A stretch of 64,000 bases of DNA from Haematobia irritans (GCF_050003625.1 NC_134398.1:82182003-82246002), one strand, 5' to 3'. Counted from the stretch's first letter, positions 32,979 to 43,723 are shown. A program made the numbers and translations. The notes: generated from the letters alone by a model not told the origin.

Positions 32979-33910
32979 AAGGGTGATTTGTTAAGAGCTT
33001 GATAACTTTAAAAAAAAAAAAACGCATAAAATTTGCAAAATCTCATCGGTTCTTTATTTGAAACGTTAGATTGGTCCATGACATTTACTTTTTGAAGATA
33101 ATTTCATTTAAATGTTGACCGCGGCTGCGTCTTAGGTGGTCCATTCGGAAAGTCCAATTTTGGGCAACTTTTTCGAGCATTTCGGCCGGAATAGCCCGAA
33201 TTTCTTCGGAAATGTTGTCTTCCAAAGCTGGAATAGTTGCTGGCTTATTTCTGTAGACTTTAGACTTGACGTAGCCCCACAAAAAATAGTCTAAAGGCGT
33301 CAAATCGCATGATCTTGGTGGCCAACTTACCGGTCCATTTCTTGAGATGAATTGTTCTCCGAAGTTTTCCCTCAAAATGGCCATAGAATCGCGAGCTGTG
33401 TGGCATGTAGCGCCATCTTGTTGAAACCACATGTCAACCAAGTTCAGTTCTTCCATTTTTGGCAACAAAAAGTTTGTTAGCATCGAACGATAGCGATCGC
33501 CATTCACCGTAACGTTGCGTCCAACAGCATCTTTGAAAAAATACGGTCCAATGATTCCACCAGCGTACAAACCACACCAAACAGTGCATTTTTCGGGATG
33601 CATGGGCAGTTCTTGAACGGCTTCTGGTTGCTCTTCACTCCAAATGCGGCAATTTTGCTTTTTTACGTAGCCATTCAACCAGAAATGAGCCTCATCGCTG
33701 AACAAAATTTGTCGATAAAAAAGCGGATTTTCTGCCACTGATTTTGGTAATAAAATTCAATGATTTGCAAGCGTTGCTCGTTAGTAAGTCTATTCATGAT
33801 GAAATGTCAAAGCATACTGAGCATCTTTCTCTTTGACACCATGTCTGAAATCCCACGTGATCTGTCAAATACTAATGCATGAAAATCCTAACCTCAAAAG
33901 AATCACCCTT
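32979..33910 (-). mobile_element. DD41D mariner (rosa-like), internal-deletion derivative 2
   Basis: AAGGGTGATT / AATCACCCTT ends with TA on both sides (32977-32978, 33911-33912). It is 932 bp and almost identical to 24690-25622 except for a different deletion junction near 33736. Confidence 0.92.
33085..33797 (-). pseudogene. DD41D transposase, N-terminal deletion out of frame
   Basis: From the ATG at 33797 the frame reads MNRLTNEQRLQIIEFYYQNQ, the normal start of the helix-turn-helix, and then shifts at the deletion junction and stops after about 40 codons. The remaining 217-codon frame (33085-33738) encodes AENPLFYRQILFSDEAHFW through the C-terminus with all three catalytic aspartates, but it opens at GTG and lacks an ATG. 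Compared with the copy at 24796-25509, more of the N-terminus survives but the frame is lost. No intact product is expected. Confidence 0.88.
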
Positions 33911-34552
33911 TATTAATTTAGAAATAACCTATAAACATATATGTTTTTAGAAAGAGAGAACCAGAGAGTATGAAGCAAGTAAAATAATGGAAGAAACCAA
34001 TTGGCGCCTTGAAAATATATATCCACAAAGACCACTTCATTAATTTTTTACCAGTGTATGCCTGAAGTGAAACGTAATATGTTTTAACAATACAAACAAT
34101 ATTTTGTTTCGACCAATTCTGAAAATATATATGCTTGAAGCACATTTTGTGTTTGGGGCATATGTTACAAAAGCGAGTTTCTTGAGCGTACGTTTGATGA
34201 GAATTTTATGATTTCCCTAGAAAAATGCTTCTTATAGATTATATTTGCAAATTTTAAATTCAGCTTCGTTAGCCATACAATTTTAACTGTACTTTTGGAT
34301 GAAATATGTCTCACTATATGAAAATAAGTCATTATATGTGATCGTTGGCTGTTGGTATGATCCAAAATAAAAATGAACCAATACCAGTTTTGTAACAAAA
34401 GAAAGGTAATTTCCACCGCGTATGGAGGGGAAGAAGATTTGAAACATTTTGTATCTGCATGACCTATTTTGCACTTTATCTTCTCAATATACAAACAATT
34501 TAGAAATATTTATTAGAATTCATAATTTCAAAAAAAAAAATTACATTGCACC

Positions 34553-34640
34553 TCCCCGGACGGAGGATCGAACCACGTACCATCAGTTTTCAAAACGCGA
34601 GTATTATGCACTGAGCCACATAGCCAACATCCGTGCTACT
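34553..34640 (-). repeat. tRNA-like module
   Basis: On the minus strand TATGTGGCTCAGTGCATAAT (A-box-like) is followed by TACGTGGTTCGATCCTCCG (B-box-like, TTCGA intact) and, after about 20 bp, by a run of ten T. It is the most tRNA-like module in the window. The arms do not make a full cloverleaf that I can confirm. Confidence 0.55.
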
Positions 34641-34679
34641 AACCAAATATGACTTTGTTCACCATTCATACATAATTAT

Positions 34680-34880
34680 GTGTATTTGTATACAAATACA
34701 TACAAGCATGTGTTCTATTTATAGAATAGTTTCAAAAACAAAAGCTAACACATATTTCCAAGAAGTAGAATTAAATTCATCTAACTACAGGGTGATTCAT
34801 GTTTAATTAATTTATATTAAAAAGGTGGTCTTCGAAATAATGCACATTAAAAGTTTAGTATGGACATATATTAAAGAATT
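34680..34880 (+). repeat. Copy of the CTACAGGGTGATTCAT repeat
   Basis: CTATTTATAGAATAGTTTCA, CTACAGGGTGATTCATG and TTCGAAATAATGCACATTAA match 23275-23415. Confidence 0.65.
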
Positions 34881-35272
34881 AAATTACGTAGTTAAACTAA
34901 CGCTAAATTTAACTTATTTTTATTGCACAAAAATATTTGTTTGTAAATAAATTGTTTATTTTTTTTTTCAAAATTTTCTACAGCCCAATGAAATTTTCCG
35001 TTTTTGTCTCAAGTTTTATGAACTAAACTTAGGTATATAGTTCATTGACCGTACATATAAGTTCAATATGAACTAATTCAGAAGAAAATTTTCATATGAT
35101 TCCCGCAAAAATAGTAAGAACGAATTACTTTATGGTTAAAAGGTCATGGTTTTTGTTCGTTAATTTTAGTTCATTTTTCTTCTATGAGAGGATGTAATTT
35201 CGTGAAGTGTAGTTAAAAAGTACTCCAGGGTATTAAATTCTACCTATAGTACAGTTTACCTTTTTCTGTGTA
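34881..35272. repeat. E-type repeat fragment
   Basis: Repeated GAACTAAA / AATTTTAGTTCA words end in TTTACCTTTTTCTGTGTA, an end also seen at 63160-63177. A local inverted repeat ACAGTTTACC ... GGTAAACTGT lies at 35247-35300. Confidence 0.5.
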
Positions 35273-35785
35273 TACTCTGTATTATACAGGTAAACTGTAT
35301 ATATACTATAGTATTATCGAGAATTTACGTATTCTTGTTAAATTTGGACACAAACGCACGCATCAATTGAGCAAAATTTAGTTTAGAATTAATTATTTTA
35401 AAAACCAAAATTAACTGCAGAAAGCGAACAAACAATCCGACTATTGAAATAAACTTTTCTACGCTGGTGTTTCGCAGGTGAAAATCAAAAAATTTGTTGT
35501 TACTTTTCTTTACTGTGCTAAAAAGTCGTAATGTTTACAATTGGTGTTCAAAGAGTAAAGGTTGTATTAACGAATTTGTACATCGGTTCATTGGTTTTGT
35601 ATTACGAAATAAATAGAAATTGAATTGAAAAATAGTTAATAGCTCGACTATTTTTCGCTTAGTGTATGTTATGTTTTGGACTTGATAGTTTGGACAATTT
35701 CTTCGATGTTATGTTTCGATTAGAAAATATTTATTGGTGTTTTGCACCTGTAATTTAGGTTTGGAAACACGATCATAGTACCGAC
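35273..35785. other. No feature recognised apart from a short hairpin
   Basis: About 510 bp with no repeat partner noticed. Confidence 0.45.
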
Positions 35786-36460
35786 TAGGGCTTTCATTCG
35801 GGATCGATTTTTAAAAATTTTTCGAGATTTTTTTCGGGATCCCGAAATTTTTGGGATTCTTTAAATATTTTAAGTAATAACAATCTACAGCGCCAAAAAA
35901 TTGTTGTACATTAAACCAATTTAGATTAATTCAATTTTTTTTACAACAAAAGAACATAAGAGTAAATTAAAAAGCAATTTTAAATTGCTATCATACTTAA
36001 CGAACACATAGTCCCACTCAACATTGTGAAGAAAAGAAAAACAAAAATTTTATGACAAAAATAAATAAAAAAGTCATTTCATATCGCTATCTTACTCAGC
36101 AAACATTTTAAGGATTAAGTTAGATTTGGCGTATTTTCGTATACTTGTGATAATCCTTTTGTACTTCGATTTAAGTAAAAATATCACAGCGTCCAAATTT
36201 TTGTCAGATAATCGCGATCTTGTCATATTTTCGACGGACCTTTTATCATTGCTTTTTATTTTATGTGGCACGAATTCCATTTCACATGAACTCATTATTC
36301 AAAGGTCCTTCTCGTTTATTTCGATTTTTGATGAAATTGTGCTCTTTAGTATACCTCATGTATAATAAATTCTTACTCAAGATGTACCATAAATGTTTAT
36401 TAACTCAATTTGTCGTTTGTGAAATCTAAGGGCCGTTTACACTGAGTGAAGACTCCAATG
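35786..36460. mobile_element. hAT-type TAGGGCTGTC family, fifth copy, truncated
   Basis: It begins TAGGGCTTTCATTCGGG and continues through AACAATCTACAGCGCC, AAAAATATCACAGCG and the AAGATGTACCATAAATG block. It breaks off at GGGCCGTTTACACTGAG without the second terminal repeat. Confidence 0.8.
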
Positions 36461-36465
36461 AGTGT

Positions 36466-36810
36466 ACACAGGAAAAAATATCACAAAAATTTGTCCAATA
36501 AAAATTTAGTAGAAGTTTAAAATTTCAATTAGTAAATTAATTGAAACAATTAACTTTTCAATCAAGATAGAAACATCAAGTAAATTATGCCACTGTTTGA
36601 AAATTTTTAATTTTTTAATTAAAAAGGTAATTTATACAATTAAATTAAAATAAACTGGCAAGAAAAAGTAATGGAACATTTTTTTTAATTTTTAATTCAA
36701 AATTTATTTAAAACAATGAATTTAATATTTTCTTGATTAAAGACATTTCAATTAAAAAATTAATTGGATCAATTAATTTCCTGATATAATCAGAAATTTT
36801 TTTTGCGTAT
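36466..36810. mobile_element. AATTAATTGA-rich miniature element, short copy
   Basis: The ends are ACACAGGAAAAAATATCAC and a T-rich GAAATTTTTTTTGCGT. The interior is almost only A/T with many TTAATTGA words. A longer copy is at 54786-55352. Confidence 0.65.
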
Positions 36811-36979
36811 GTTCGATTTTTCACCAAAACTCGTAAATAACCATGCAAAAATATGTATGGTAATGAGGATATTTTTAGCATAGCTTGCATTGAAATGATA
36901 TATAACATTGATTACGCTTAATTTCATATTTAAAAATTGAAACGTAATCTTTGGAAAAGATCCAAAACAGTACATAGTA

Positions 36980-38216
36980 CACCCAGAAAAAAGGGTCTTC
37001 GAAACTTAAGGACAAAATGTTCATCAATTTAGTTTAGCCATTTTATTTCCATTAAGTTAAATATTTGTGTGAAATAATAAAATTTACTTGTTTCAGTAAA
37101 AAATCCTAAACTGAAAGCAGTTAGGAAAAGTTAATTAACTAGATTAAGGCATGGAATTTTACTAATACTGTTTTGTTCGCTGGGTATAAGAATTTACTAC
37201 TGAACAAGAAAATTTTTTTCACTGATAACAAAGCATTCGTAAAAACAAAACCGAACTAAACCCTAGTTTCCTTAAATTTAGTAAAATTTCTTATAAAATG
37301 ACAATTCTGACTTTCTTTATTATAGAAAGCTTATCATACATACGAATAACTCTTGGCATAGAAAAATATTTTAGTTCATTCGTACTAATAAGTATTCAAT
37401 CCTTTCAAAACTTAAGGAAAAACACTTGTTAGAATATAGGAAATTTTCCTATATTTCTCTTGTCTACCTGTAATCGATACCTGTCATCGATGTATCGATA
37501 TGTTTGCGCGTGGGTTGTTTTTTAGTTGGAATCGCGTTGTTATGGTATACGGAGAGATTGTTAAAAAATAATGTAGTAAAATAATTTAATAACAAATAAA
37601 ATATATAAAATATTTGTTATTTTAAATTAGTGAGAACATTTTTCGTTTTTTGAAAATTATTAAATAACAAACAATGAGACAATTTTCGTGATGGTGTATA
37701 AAGGAAAAAACACCAGCAGAATAACAACCCCTCATTAGGCAGCAACTTATTAAAAGTGGAATTTGGAAATAGTGGAATAATAAACTAATATTTCAAGACC
37801 AGTCGATGCTGTTGATACTTAATAAATATATTTAATATATTAATATAGCATGTCTTTTATTGAAGAAAAAATCACTATATAAATAAATAAAATTGTATTT
37901 AAAAACGAAGGTAAGCAGTTCTAATGTTGAAGTAAATGGATTACCACAAATATGTAAGATTTGTCCAAATGAATGAAAAAAAGTTCAATAAAATCATTCC
38001 ATATATGAATTCAATTCAGTTAAATTTTTTCATTCTGTAGTATAGTGGTACATGAATATATGAAAATGTAAACTAATATATGGAATGCATTCTACGTAAT
38101 TTATACGAAAATCGCATGGTTCAAACAAATAAAAATGTCTTTGGCGCTATACGAAGTCAACTTTCTTCGCAATGAGTTCATTTTAACTTAATGAAGGGGT
38201 CACTTTTTTCTGGATG
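36980..38216 (+). mobile_element. CACCCAG-ended element (family F), 1.24 kb
   Basis: CACCCAGAAAAAAGGG to CACTTTTTTCTGGATG, flanked by TA (36978-36979, 38217-38218). Inside are clustered CGATA motifs (37471-37505), ACCAGCAGAATAACAACCC and ATTGCTATAC-type blocks shared with the other copies. There is no transposase frame. Confidence 0.85.
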
Positions 38217-38702
38217 TACCACCCTATAAATAAAAAATGTAGTATAAATATATATTTGATATAATCCATTAAGAAAAATGGAGACAAGTACTTGATGTTT
38301 TCTCAATAAACAAAACTGACGTCGAAATTCATTACTTCCCATAAATCCAACATGAAATTATGTGAAATTCCCCATACATGGAATTTGTAAAATATAAAGG
38401 AACGTATGAACCGTCCTGTATAGAAAGTGGAATAAAAAGTATGAACCACCCTGTGAAAACGGTGAAAATAAAGAACGAAATGTGAACATGTGGCAACATA
38501 GCCAAGTAACGGATTGTCGCCAAAATGTACGCAAAACATACTATGTGGTTCAAAGTATGCGTTCCATATAAGAAATAGAATATATGTAAGAAAATCATGT
38601 AAATCGGACCAAAATCGGAAATACATATATGATAGATATTCTTGCCGACGCATGTATGTAACAAAAACGTAGCATTTTTACTGTCGCCAAAGTATGCGTT
38701 TC

Positions 38703-38705
<3 letters not shown>
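38217..38705 (-). repeat. Repeat related to the palindrome core
   Basis: ACCACCCTGTGAAAAC, TGTCGCCAAAATGTACGC and GTCGCCAAAGTATGCG resemble the 15840-16140 block. Two 110-116-codon overlapping minus-strand frames (38303-38664) have no recognisable domain and look like repeat translation. Confidence 0.5.

Positions 38706-38746
<41 letters not shown>
38706..38746. repeat. (TA)n microsatellite
   Basis: An uninterrupted alternating TA tract following TTTCACATACA, the same preface as at the palindrome centre. Confidence 0.95.
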
Positions 38747-38749
<3 letters not shown>

Positions 38750-38896
38750 TCCATTTCGTTTATAAGACAAACTTTACAGTTTCGTAGTAAAAATTTAATA
38801 TAGTAGTATATAATGTTGAACACCTTTTCGGGATATTCCGAACGTATCTGCAATATATGTAAAAAAATATATGTAAAAAAAAATAAAAAATTGTGT

Positions 38897-38970
38897 CGGT
38901 CGAAGCAGGGATCGAACCCAGGACCCTTGGCATGCAAGGCGGACGTCCCAACCACTGGTCCACGTCATTA
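38897..38970 (-). repeat. tRNA-like module, type 1
   Basis: Minus strand: ACCAGTGGTTGGGACGTCCG, then CTGGGTTCGATCCCTGC (good B box and T arm), followed by a long T-rich tract. It is the same type as 41423-41492 and 43900-43972. Confidence 0.65.
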
Positions 38971-39027
38971 AACAATGTTATGTTTGCATCGGCTCGTGGG
39001 CGCCGCAAGCTATGCTATATAAATATA

Positions 39028-39141
39028 GGTTAGGTTTGGTTATGTGGCAGCCCGATGTATCAGGCTCACTTAGACTATTCAGTCCATTGTGATACCACAG
39101 TGGTGAACTTCTCTCTTATCACTGAGTGCTGCCCTATTCTT
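39028..39141 (-). mobile_element. Retrotransposon 3' tail with 10-bp target duplication
   Basis: GGTTAGGTTTGGTTATGTGG to CTGCCCTATTCT is flanked by TATAAATATA (39018-39027, 39142-39151). It is 114 bp and extremely 5' truncated. The uninterrupted host is visible in the other twin composites (TATGCTATATAAAT / ATAACTTATAACG). Confidence 0.88.
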
Positions 39142-39179
39142 TATAAATATAACTTATAACGATAATTATCTCTTGATTA

Positions 39180-39262
39180 CCATAACAGCTAGGTAGCCCA
39201 GTGGATAGTGTGCTGGCTTACAAACTGTGTGGTCCTCTGTTCGAATCCCCGTCCGGCAAAAG
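39180..39262 (+). repeat. tRNA-like module, type 2
   Basis: GGTAGCCCAGTGGATAGTG (A-box-like) and CTGTTCGAATCCCCGTC (B-box-like) are present. The same type, on the minus strand, is at 41240-41316, 43724-43796 and 48240-48312, and as 3' halves at 47146, 56030 and 58370. Confidence 0.65.
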
Positions 39263-39732
39263 GTAAAATTTAAAAAATTATAAAATTGAATAATTTCTTC
39301 TACAATGTTTGTATTACAGAAAAAGGTGCTAAGAACTAAAAAAAGAAAAGAGAAAAATGTGAGAGAATATACAATTAGACAGAAAAAAATTTTTGAACAC
39401 AATCTTCTTTGGGAGAAAATTCTTCTAAGCATATAATATTTTTGGGTTCAAAATGTTTCCAAACATATTATATGTTCACATAATAAAATATAGTTTTTTG
39501 GGAGACAACATTATTGAATTTGGATGGAAAAATACATAATGTTTGGAACTTAGACTACCCAAACATATTATATTGTTTAGACCAATATGCTTTCAAACAT
39601 ATTATATATTGGAAGAAATCAAATATATAAATGTTTGGGCAATACCCAAAAATGTATATGCTTGAAGCAAAATGTTTTGGAGTGTTTGGGAGTGTATGTT
39701 ACAGAAGCGATTTTTTTTTGTGAGGGTATAGC

Positions 39733-39883
39733 AAGGCTATTGTGTGTATTTTGGGATGATTATTTTTGTCTCTGTAAGCCAGAAGAAATAGGCTGTCACT
39801 ATAACCTAGGCTTAATCCTCTTTGATCTATTGTGAAAATTGACTTAGCATACATTTGGGTAATTATGATGATCATTTAGAACA
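39733..39883. other. No feature recognised
   Basis: About 150 bp between a twin composite and an E-type repeat. Confidence 0.4.
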
Positions 39884-40344
39884 CACTCAGAAAAAAGTCA
39901 AAGAAATTTTTTATAGTCGAAGAAAATTTTTTCTCATTTTTTTATTTTTTGATTATTTTAATGGCGTGAACTAAAAATGTGAAAAAGTTATGTACAAATA
40001 TAATATGTACACAATCTTACTACATTTGAAAGTAGTTCGTATTTTCCTAAAATGGGTGAAGTGTACTTAAATTATATTCATAAGTTTCTCAAGTGAGTAA
40101 TTTTTTCATAAATTGTGTCTGTCTTGAACTTCATATAGCGCTAACGAAATTTTAATAACTTTTAATTTCAAATTTTTCAAAATATGACAACCGAGCAAAT
40201 TTATTATTTTTAATAATTTGTCTTCAATTTGATGACAATTGTTTACTTATTTGTTTTTTGTTGCATTTAGTAAAACATTTAAGTAAACTTTTCTAAAATT
40301 AACCTACATTTTTTTCATTGTGGGTTCACCCTTTTCTGGGTGCA
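39884..40344 (+). mobile_element. E-type element with both ends
   Basis: CACTCAGAAAAAAGTC to CACCCTTTTCTGGGTG form inverted ends. The interior has GGCGTGAACTAAAAATG and CATATAGCGCTAACG, as in 26228-26695. Confidence 0.65.
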
Positions 40345-40916
40345 TTTAGATACATTTTAAGCATTTTGTGCATTATTTCGAATATCAAAAGTAAACGTTT
40401 TATTTCACCACAATGCAAATATTTCCATTTGTCACATTGGAATGTAAAAGTTGACATATTTTCTTTTATATGCTGAGTTGCAGAACAATACTTCCGTAAA
40501 AGTAGTCAAATCCAGATATAGGGAAAGAAATTCTTCCCCACCTGCATTGAGTAAATTACATGTCCGGGAAAATTAAACAAGCCAAAGTAGATTGAAACCA
40601 ACATTTTGATAATAAGGGAAAAGGAGTGGTGAAACATTTAACAAAGAATCATAATAAATAGAATAGAATTATCACGTCAGAAGTCTGATATCTTAAAGCT
40701 TCATAAATAAACTGGATTTCGGAGACATACTTTCCTCGTTTTGTGATGTATGTGTGTCTTCTCTAGATTCGTTTTGATATTAGTGAATAATTAGATTGCT
40801 TTGTAGCAGATATGAACAATGATTCCGATGGGAATGTCTCCTCTTATATCTACACCCTCGAAAAATCTCTTTTGGAACATAAACTCCCAAACACATTCCG
40901 GTTAAAGAATATGTAT
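40345..40916. other. No feature recognised
   Basis: About 570 bp without a repeat partner in the window. The start of a 105-codon frame at 40812 runs into the next repeat and is not convincing. Confidence 0.45.
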
Positions 40917-41239
40917 TCTCACACCCTCAAAAAAAATTGCTTCTTTAACATATGTTCCAAACATATTTTGCAGGAAGCACATATATTATTGGATACTGCC
41001 GAAGCATTAATATGTTTGTTTTATGTGAACATATTATATGTTTGGAAGCATTTTGAGCCCAAAAATACAAATATGCTTGGAAGAATTTTTCCCAAAGACG
41101 ATTGTGCTCATTGCCTAAGATACTCGTAATTTTCACTTCCACGAAATATTTTAGTTCTTGGTACCTTTTTCTGTAATACAAATAATTTTGAAGAAATTAT
41201 TCACTTTTATAAATTTTTAAAATTTTACCTTTCGCCTGC

Positions 41240-41316
41240 ACGGAGAATCGAACCGAGGACCATACAGTTTGTAAGCCAACACACTATCCACTGGACTACG
41301 TAGCTGTTATAGTTAC
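41240..41316 (-). repeat. tRNA-like module, type 2
   Basis: Minus strand: TAGTCCAGTGGATAGTGTG and CGGTTCGATTCTCCGTG. The T arm GGTTCGATTC is a close match to the Pol III B box. Confidence 0.65.
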
Positions 41317-41422
41317 CAGTAGATAATTATCGTTATAAGTTACATTTATATAGCATAGTTTGCAGCGCCCACGAGTCCATGCAAACATAACATTATTTAA
41401 CAGAAACATACATTTGTTTGCC

Positions 41423-41492
41423 ACGTGGAGCAGTGGTTAGCATGTCTGCCTTGAATGCAAAGGGTCGTGGGTTCAATCCCTGCTCCGACCGA
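41423..41492 (+). repeat. tRNA-like module, type 1
   Basis: GTGGAGCAGTGGTTAGCATG and GTGGGTTCAATCCCTGC; the latter can form a five-pair T arm with two G-U pairs. A run of nine T follows about 12 bp downstream. Confidence 0.68.
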
Positions 41493-41625
41493 ACACTTTT
41501 TTTTTAATTTACACATTTATATTTATACTATTTTAAATTTATATAATGAATCTTCGAAATGTGGGTTATTAAAGATTTATAGTCAGTAACAGTGCTTGAT
41601 ATAAACGAAATTGACTGATTTTTGG

Positions 41626-42120
41626 ATAAAATATTATTTTTTTATTGCAAAAATAACAATTTTGTAACAAAAAACTGTTTTTGGTACAAAACTTTAAAAT
41701 TTGGAAGGAATTCAAAAACTAACAAAAGAAGAACGTGGAGTCGAGTATAAACATACAAAAATAATTTTATAATATAAATATAAATTTATTTAGGCGTGAG
41801 CAGTTTTTTACTAGCATTTAACACCATCGCTCTACAATGCCTTTTATTTTTCTTTAATAATTAATTTTAAAGAAAATAAACTTTTTAAATTGTTTTAGCT
41901 GTAAAACTCGAACTTAATGCCCGCTTTTATGTTTGATGGTATCCGTCAACTCCTCGTGGACTACTTATTAATAAAGAGGAACTAAACTTTGTTTTTGTAC
42001 ATTTTACTGTGTAATTTTTCACTATTTCCTCCTTATTTCATTTTACTGTCCCAACTCTAAAAAGAGTATAGTGCCCTTTCGTCATTTTTATGAAGACCCC
42101 TGATTTCTTTTAACGTTTTG
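41626..42120. repeat. Shared segment near T and twin elements
   Basis: CAAAAACTAACAAAAGAAGAACG recurs near 44245 and, inverted, near 49020. GAACTTAATGCCCGCTTTTA and CTTATTAATAAAGAGGAACTA recur inverted at 46330-46410. Confidence 0.5.
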
Positions 42121-42889
42121 GCATTATGTGCCCATATTGCCAAAATGATAAACAAAACACATGTCCACACATACATAAAATGCTGCTCTTAAGCATAGAC
42201 CAAGGATGGTATAGATATATTTTCTTGGTCTATGTCTTAAGCGAAAATATATGCTGTTTGTTTTTCAAATGTCTATTCTCTTGGTTCCGAATGTCTATTC
42301 TCTTTATTCAAATTAAATAATATTTAGACATAAGCATATCAAATTTTTGGCCTTATCATAAAACAGTTGTCCTAAACAACATACAAGCGGTTTCACAGAA
42401 ATTGTTCTCTTTTGATTCTTTTGCTGTGTTATGTTGATATCTTTCGTCAACTCTCCCGGTTTCCATCTCTATTTCTTTCTCAATACTCTCTCTCTGTCGC
42501 TTTGAATAAAATATCACAACATATGTATGTTTAGTCGAAATTTGTAAATTTATACATGTTTGCATTCACACGTATGATTTTTATGAAACATTCATGCCCC
42601 AAACATAATATATTCTAACATATTAACATAGATGTCCCAAACATTTAGTGTTAGTTTAGGAACATTACATGTTTGCACTTAAATATATTGTGTTTTAAAA
42701 TTGTGCCCGAAACACATTTTGTTTATATCGGAACATATGAAAAACATATTTTTCTAACAGTGCAGAATATGTTCAAAGAGACTATTGTACTTGTATTGTG
42801 CAAACATTGTAGACTATTAGTTTATATATATATTTTCCTAAAATTCCTAGGAGGAAGATAGGACCGTAACAAATAAGTATTTTAGTTCT
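42121..42889. mobile_element. T-type element fragment
   Basis: CCCCAAACATAATATATTCT, ACATGTTTGCACTTAAATAT and CATATTTTTCTAACAGTGC match 48700-48925 closely. The CTCTCTCTGTCGC block resembles 52965-53030. Confidence 0.6.
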
Positions 42890-43400
42890 CGCTATGTGTA
42901 TCCGGCATCTACTAATCTTCTCCACGTGTTCGCTGGTCTGCCTCTTTTTCGGCTTCCCTGTGGATTCCAGTCAAGTGCAGTTCTTGTTATGTCATCGTGA
43001 GACTTCCTCAAGGTATGCCCGATCCACATCCATTTTCTTCTTCGAATTTCCAATAAAACATTTTGCTGCTTGGTGGTACGTCATAAGTCTTTGTTAGTGA
43101 TAGTGTTTGGCCAAAATATTCGAACTAATTTCCTAAGGCAGCGATTAATAAACACTTGAAAAGCCTCTAGTTCTTTGTTTGCGGAATTCCATGTCTCACA
43201 GCCATACAGTATTACCGATTTTATACTGGCGTTGAAGATTTTAATTTTCGTGTTCCTCGATATGTATGTTGAGGACCCAGCAGAGGACCCATCCTTGGCG
43301 TACACCCATCTCAACTTTTATTGGGTCACTAAGCTGTTGTTCGTGTCGTATTCGGCAAGTTGCCCTATTAGTTTACTTGCATTAAAATGTTCTACACGCA
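42890..43400 (-). pseudogene. RTE-like non-LTR reverse transcriptase, internally deleted fragment
   Basis: Minus-strand translation, first frame (upstream part): CRIRHEQQLSDPIKVEMGVR followed by QG, the reverse transcriptase block ending in GVRQG. The next frame (43081-43314) has IKSVILYGCETWNS and FINRCLRKLVRIFWPNT, the segment just after the catalytic domain. After a stop, the frame continues with [17 protein letters not shown] and [13 protein letters not shown], the conserved C-terminal tail. The FADD catalytic block between the first and second parts is missing. These phrases are typical of RTE-like endonuclease/reverse transcriptase proteins. It is a dead copy with a deletion, a frameshift and at least one stop. 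Confidence 0.82.
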
Positions 43401-43723
43401 ATAAAATAATTCTTTCCTCTCAAATGAAATTTTAGACAAACAAAGTTCGTTTCTCATTTGCTTTTCGTTGAAAGGAAGTGTACTTGGAAGAAAATATATA
43501 CTTTTTGTGATAAACGTTTATTCTTTTCCAGGATGTAAAAACAATTTCATAAAGACTAACTAAAAAAAAAAATTTCCTGGCTAATTGCATTTTCCTCACA
43601 TCTTTCTCACTTCCATGAAGTTTTTTAGTTCTTAGCACCTTTTTCTGTAATACAAACAATGTAAAAGAATTTATACGATTTTATACATTTTTAATTTTTT
43701 TTTTACCTTTCGCCTGGACGGAT

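Larger units (their letters stand above)
32768..34190. mobile_element. T-type element (AACATATTATATGTTTGGG-rich) split by a mariner
   Basis: It begins ATGGACGAAAAAGACTG and contains GAACATATTATGTTTGGG. It resumes after the mariner with TTTAGAAATAGCCTATAAAC and ends near GCATATGTTACAAAAGCG. Confidence 0.75.
38747..39732. mobile_element. Twin tRNA-like composite, copy 1
   Basis: It begins CAGTCCATTTCGTTTAT and ends GAAGCGATTTTTTTTTGTGAGG. It contains a minus-strand tRNA-like module (38897-38970) and a plus-strand one (39180-39262) facing outward, with a 114-bp retrotransposon tail inserted between them. Confidence 0.75.
40917..41625. mobile_element. Twin tRNA-like composite, copy 2 (uninterrupted)
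   Basis: It starts CTCACACCCTCAAAAAAAATTG and ends GATATAAACGAAATTGACTG. The minus-strand type 2 module (41240-41316) and plus-strand type 1 module (41423-41492) diverge from a central segment of about 105 bp that includes GCGCCCACGAG. Confidence 0.78.

Noticed and set aside
34165..34494. 109-codon minus-strand frame
   Set aside because: Low complexity, AT-driven, overlaps the end of a T-type element and has no recognisable motif.
34553..34640. Functional tRNA gene
   Set aside because: Good A and B boxes and a T run, but I could not pair an acceptor stem and anticodon stem with confidence; it resembles the other decayed modules.
38303..38664. Two overlapping 110-116-codon minus-strand frames as genes
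   Set aside because: No domain, two frames open over the same AT-rich repeat, and parts are repeated in the palindrome core.
39028..39141. A SINE in its own right
   Set aside because: It equals the last part of the longer retrotransposon tail at 44400-44695, so it is better read as a 5'-truncated insertion; a SINE sharing that tail cannot be excluded.
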